This document shows, one piece after another, positions 61,890 to 64,000 of a DNA stretch of 64,000 nt (the first letter of the stretch is position 1; each line of letters opens with the position of its first letter). Below the pieces are notes generated by a model. That model ran no database searches. It saw only the letters and a list, made by a program, of their open reading frames with translations, and had not been told where the DNA came from. The DNA comes from Bimastos eiseni (taxonomy: Eukaryota > Annelida > Clitellata > Crassiclitellata > Lumbricidae). A program made the position numbers and the translations under genes. The DNA lies in NCBI GenBank assembly GCA_959347315.1, contig OY365810.1:16854725-16918724 (forward strand). The letters are read 5' to 3'.

Positions 61890-63540
61890 AAGGTAATAAA
61901 CGTAGGTGTTGTGTTTTTAGGCGTTTATGCTGTATTGATAATCGTAGGCGTTCTGATGTTAGGCGTAGGTGTTTTGTTGATAGACGTAGGTGTTTTGTTG
62001 ATAGGCGTAGGTGTTTTGTTGATAGGCGTAGGTGTTGTGATGATAGGCGTAGGTGTTGTGTTGATAGACGTAGGTGTTGTTTTGATAGGCAAAGGTGTTG
62101 TGTTGTGAGGTGTAGGTGTTATGTTGATAGGTATATTGTTGAGAGGTGTAGTTCTTCTGTTGATAGGTGTAGGTGTTGTGTTGATAGGCTTAGGTGTTGT
62201 ATTGATAATCGTTGGTGTTGTATTGATAGACTTAGGTGTTGTTTTGATAGGCGTAGGTGTTGTATTGATAGACTTAGGTGTTGTGTTGATAGGCGTAGGT
62301 GTTGTATTGATAGACGTAGGTGTTGATTTGATAGGCGTAGGTGTTGTATTGATAGGCGTAGGTGTTGTGTTGATAGGCGTAGGTGTTGTGTTGATAGGCT
62401 TAGGTGTTGTATTGATAATCGTAGGTGTTGTGTTGATAGGCGTAGGTGTTTGTTGATATGCGTAGGTGTTGTGTTGATAGGCGTAGGTGTTTTGTTGATA
62501 GGCGTAGGTGTTGTGTTGATAGGCGTAGGTGTTGTACTGATAGGCTTAGGTGTTGTATTGATAGTCGTAGGTGTTGTGTTGATAGGCGTAGGTGTTTTGT
62601 TGATAGGCGTAGGTGTTGTGTTGATAGGCGTAGGTGTTGTGTTGATAGGCTTAGGTGTTGTATTGATAATCGTAGGTGTTGTGTTGATAGGCGTAGGTGT
62701 TTTGTTGATAGGCGTAGGTGTTGTGTTGATAGGCGTAGGTGTTTTGTTGATAGGCGGAGGTGTTGTCCTGATATTCGTAGGTGCTGTGTTGATTGGTTTG
62801 GTGTTGTGTTGCTAGGCGTAGGTGTTTTGTTGATAGGCGTTGGTGTTGTTTTGATAAGCGTAGGTGTTGTATTGATAGACGTAGGTGTTGTGTTGATAGA
62901 CGTAGGTGTTGTTTTGATAGGCGTAGGTGTTGTATTGATAGACGTAGGTGTTGTGTTGATGGGCGTATGTGTTGTGTTGATAGGTGTAGGTGTTGTGTTG
63001 ATGGGCGTATGTGTTGTGTTGGTAGGCGTTGGTGGTGTATTGATAGGCGTAGGTGTTGTGTTGGTAGGTGAAGGTGTTGTATTGATAGGCGTATGTGTTG
63101 TGTTGATAGGCATAGATGTTGTGTTGATAGGTGTTTGCGTATTGTTGTTAGTATAGTAGGTGTTTCGTTGATTAGCGTAGGTGTTTTGTTGATAGGTGTC
63201 GATGTTGTGTTGATAGGCGTAAGTGTTGTATTGATAGGCGTAGGTGTTGTGTTGATAATCCTAGGTGTTGTTTTGATAGACGTAGGTGTTGTGTTGTTAG
63301 GTGTAAGTGTTACGTTGATAGGTATGTTGTTGAGAGGTGTAGTTCTTCTGTTGATAGGCGTTGGTGTTGTGTTGGTAGACGTTGGTGTTCTATTGATAGG
63401 CGTTTTCGTATTGTTGTTAGCATAGTAGGTGTTTCGTTGATAAGCGTAGGTGTTTTGTTGATAGGTGTAGGTGTTGTGCTGCTTGGCGTAGGTTTTGTGT
63501 TGATGGACGTAGGTGTTGTGTTGATAAGCGAGAGTACAAT
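61890..63540. repeat. 21-bp minisatellite array, about 75-80 copies
   Basis: The unit is close to GGCGTAGGTGTTGTGTTGATA with variants (AGACGT, GGCTTA, AATCGT, TTTTG). Because the unit is a multiple of three and stop-poor, it opens long frames on both strands (VGVVLIG, RRCCVDR, TPTPINT repeats). Those are artefacts. Variant units recur in higher-order order, for example the ...GGCTTA...AATCGT... pair at about 62,190, 62,395, 62,545 and 62,650. Confidence 0.9.
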
Positions 63541-63692
63541 TTTAGCTTGTTTTTTGAAAGCATGGATGGTCTTGGTCTCCTGAATGGTTTCAGGGACGCT
63601 GTTCCAGGCACGTTGGCCGGCAACCCGAAAGGCCCAATCGCCCATTTTTGTCATCGTTCTTGGAACGAAAATATCGGATTATTTGGAATAGG
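63540..63692 (-). mobile_element. CR1/L2-like LINE C-terminus
   Basis: Minus-strand frame DWAFRVAGQRAWNSVPETIQ, then ETKTIHAFKKQAKIVLSL. The AWNsvP...l..FKk signature ends where the 21-bp array begins, so the array occupies the place of the LINE 3' end. The coding part is interrupted at 63,693 by a MITE. Confidence 0.8.
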
Positions 63693-63979
63693 CAGTGCTT
63701 TTTTTCTAGAAAAAAAGTGCCGGAACGCTTCCATTTTGTCGAAAGAAATGACGCTAAAATTAACTGACGAATATAATAAATATTAAAGGACACAATGATT
63801 ACAGTCTATATACAGGCCTACACTCAATACTTATAAATTTCAGAATGTGTAAATTTGTGCAATTGTTAAGTTTTATATCAAATTGCAGAGCGTATGCACA
63901 GCTACAATTAATATTTTTGGGTAATTGAAAAAAAGAAGCCGGAACGCCGTTCCTGCGCGTTCGACAGAAAAAAACACTG
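63693..63979. mobile_element. hAT-type MITE, 287 bp
   Basis: The ends are CAGTGCTTTTTTTCT and AGAAAAAAACACTG. The flanks GGAATAGG (63685-63692) and GGAGTAGG (63980-63987) form an 8-bp duplication with one change. Subterminal GCCGGAACGC words occur on both sides. No ORF. Confidence 0.75.
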
Positions 63980-64000
63980 GGAGTAGGTGTTGTGTTGTAA

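Noticed and set aside
62400..63156. Open frames of over 230 codons on both strands in the 21-bp array
   Set aside because: The unit length is a multiple of three and lacks stops, so every frame opens by construction; the peptides are pure repeats (VGVVLIG, TPTPINT) on both strands.

Overview
This is animal nuclear DNA: AT-rich, full of introns, microsatellites and nested transposable elements, with no prokaryotic operon structure. Several things point to an echinoderm or a close marine deuterostome: the word TAGGCCTA is very frequent, cadherin-type genes are present, and there are foldback elements whose arms are built of short tandem words, like the TU elements described in sea urchin. The species cannot be told from the sequence.

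The backbone is two tandem, same-orientation (minus-strand) copies of one multi-exon gene for a single-pass cadherin-like receptor. Gene B runs from its signal-peptide exon near 54.2 kb down to a transmembrane exon at 28.1 kb. Gene A starts near 20.7 kb and runs off the left edge. Units A (1 to about 24.6 kb) and B (about 37.5 to 58.5 kb) align exon for exon and intron for intron, including upstream DNA. The protein begins with a signal peptide. A cysteine-bearing extracellular domain encoded by exons 2-5 follows, then about seven cadherin repeats, a membrane-proximal domain and one membrane helix with almost no visible tail. Reading phases chain correctly from exon to exon nearly throughout, which is the main support for the models. 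Gene A carries a 2-bp frameshift and a destroyed splice donor and looks like a decaying copy. In exon 4 of gene A a 21-bp minisatellite has multiplied the exon end together with its proposed splice donor.

Most other sequence is mobile DNA inserted into introns and flanks. There is a CR1/L2-like LINE with a clean target duplication at 8.7-12.6 kb, and several other LINE pieces. An intact 983-codon restriction-endonuclease-type non-LTR retrotransposon sits between (AAT)n arrays at 44.1-47.4 kb. hAT-type elements with 8-bp duplications occur at 6.6, 17.1, 31.5 and 63.7 kb, and Tc1/mariner pieces at 18, 41 and 51 kb. One tRNA-derived SINE family is present in four copies. TU-like foldback elements lie at 4.8, 11.1, 23.1, 29.3 and 42.7 kb, several of them inside other elements. 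From 58.5 kb to the right end no gene is seen. That stretch holds old repeats, a 1.65-kb array of 21-bp units (61.9-63.5 kb) and a LINE tail carrying a hAT-type MITE.

All alignments and identities here were judged by eye; no searches were run.
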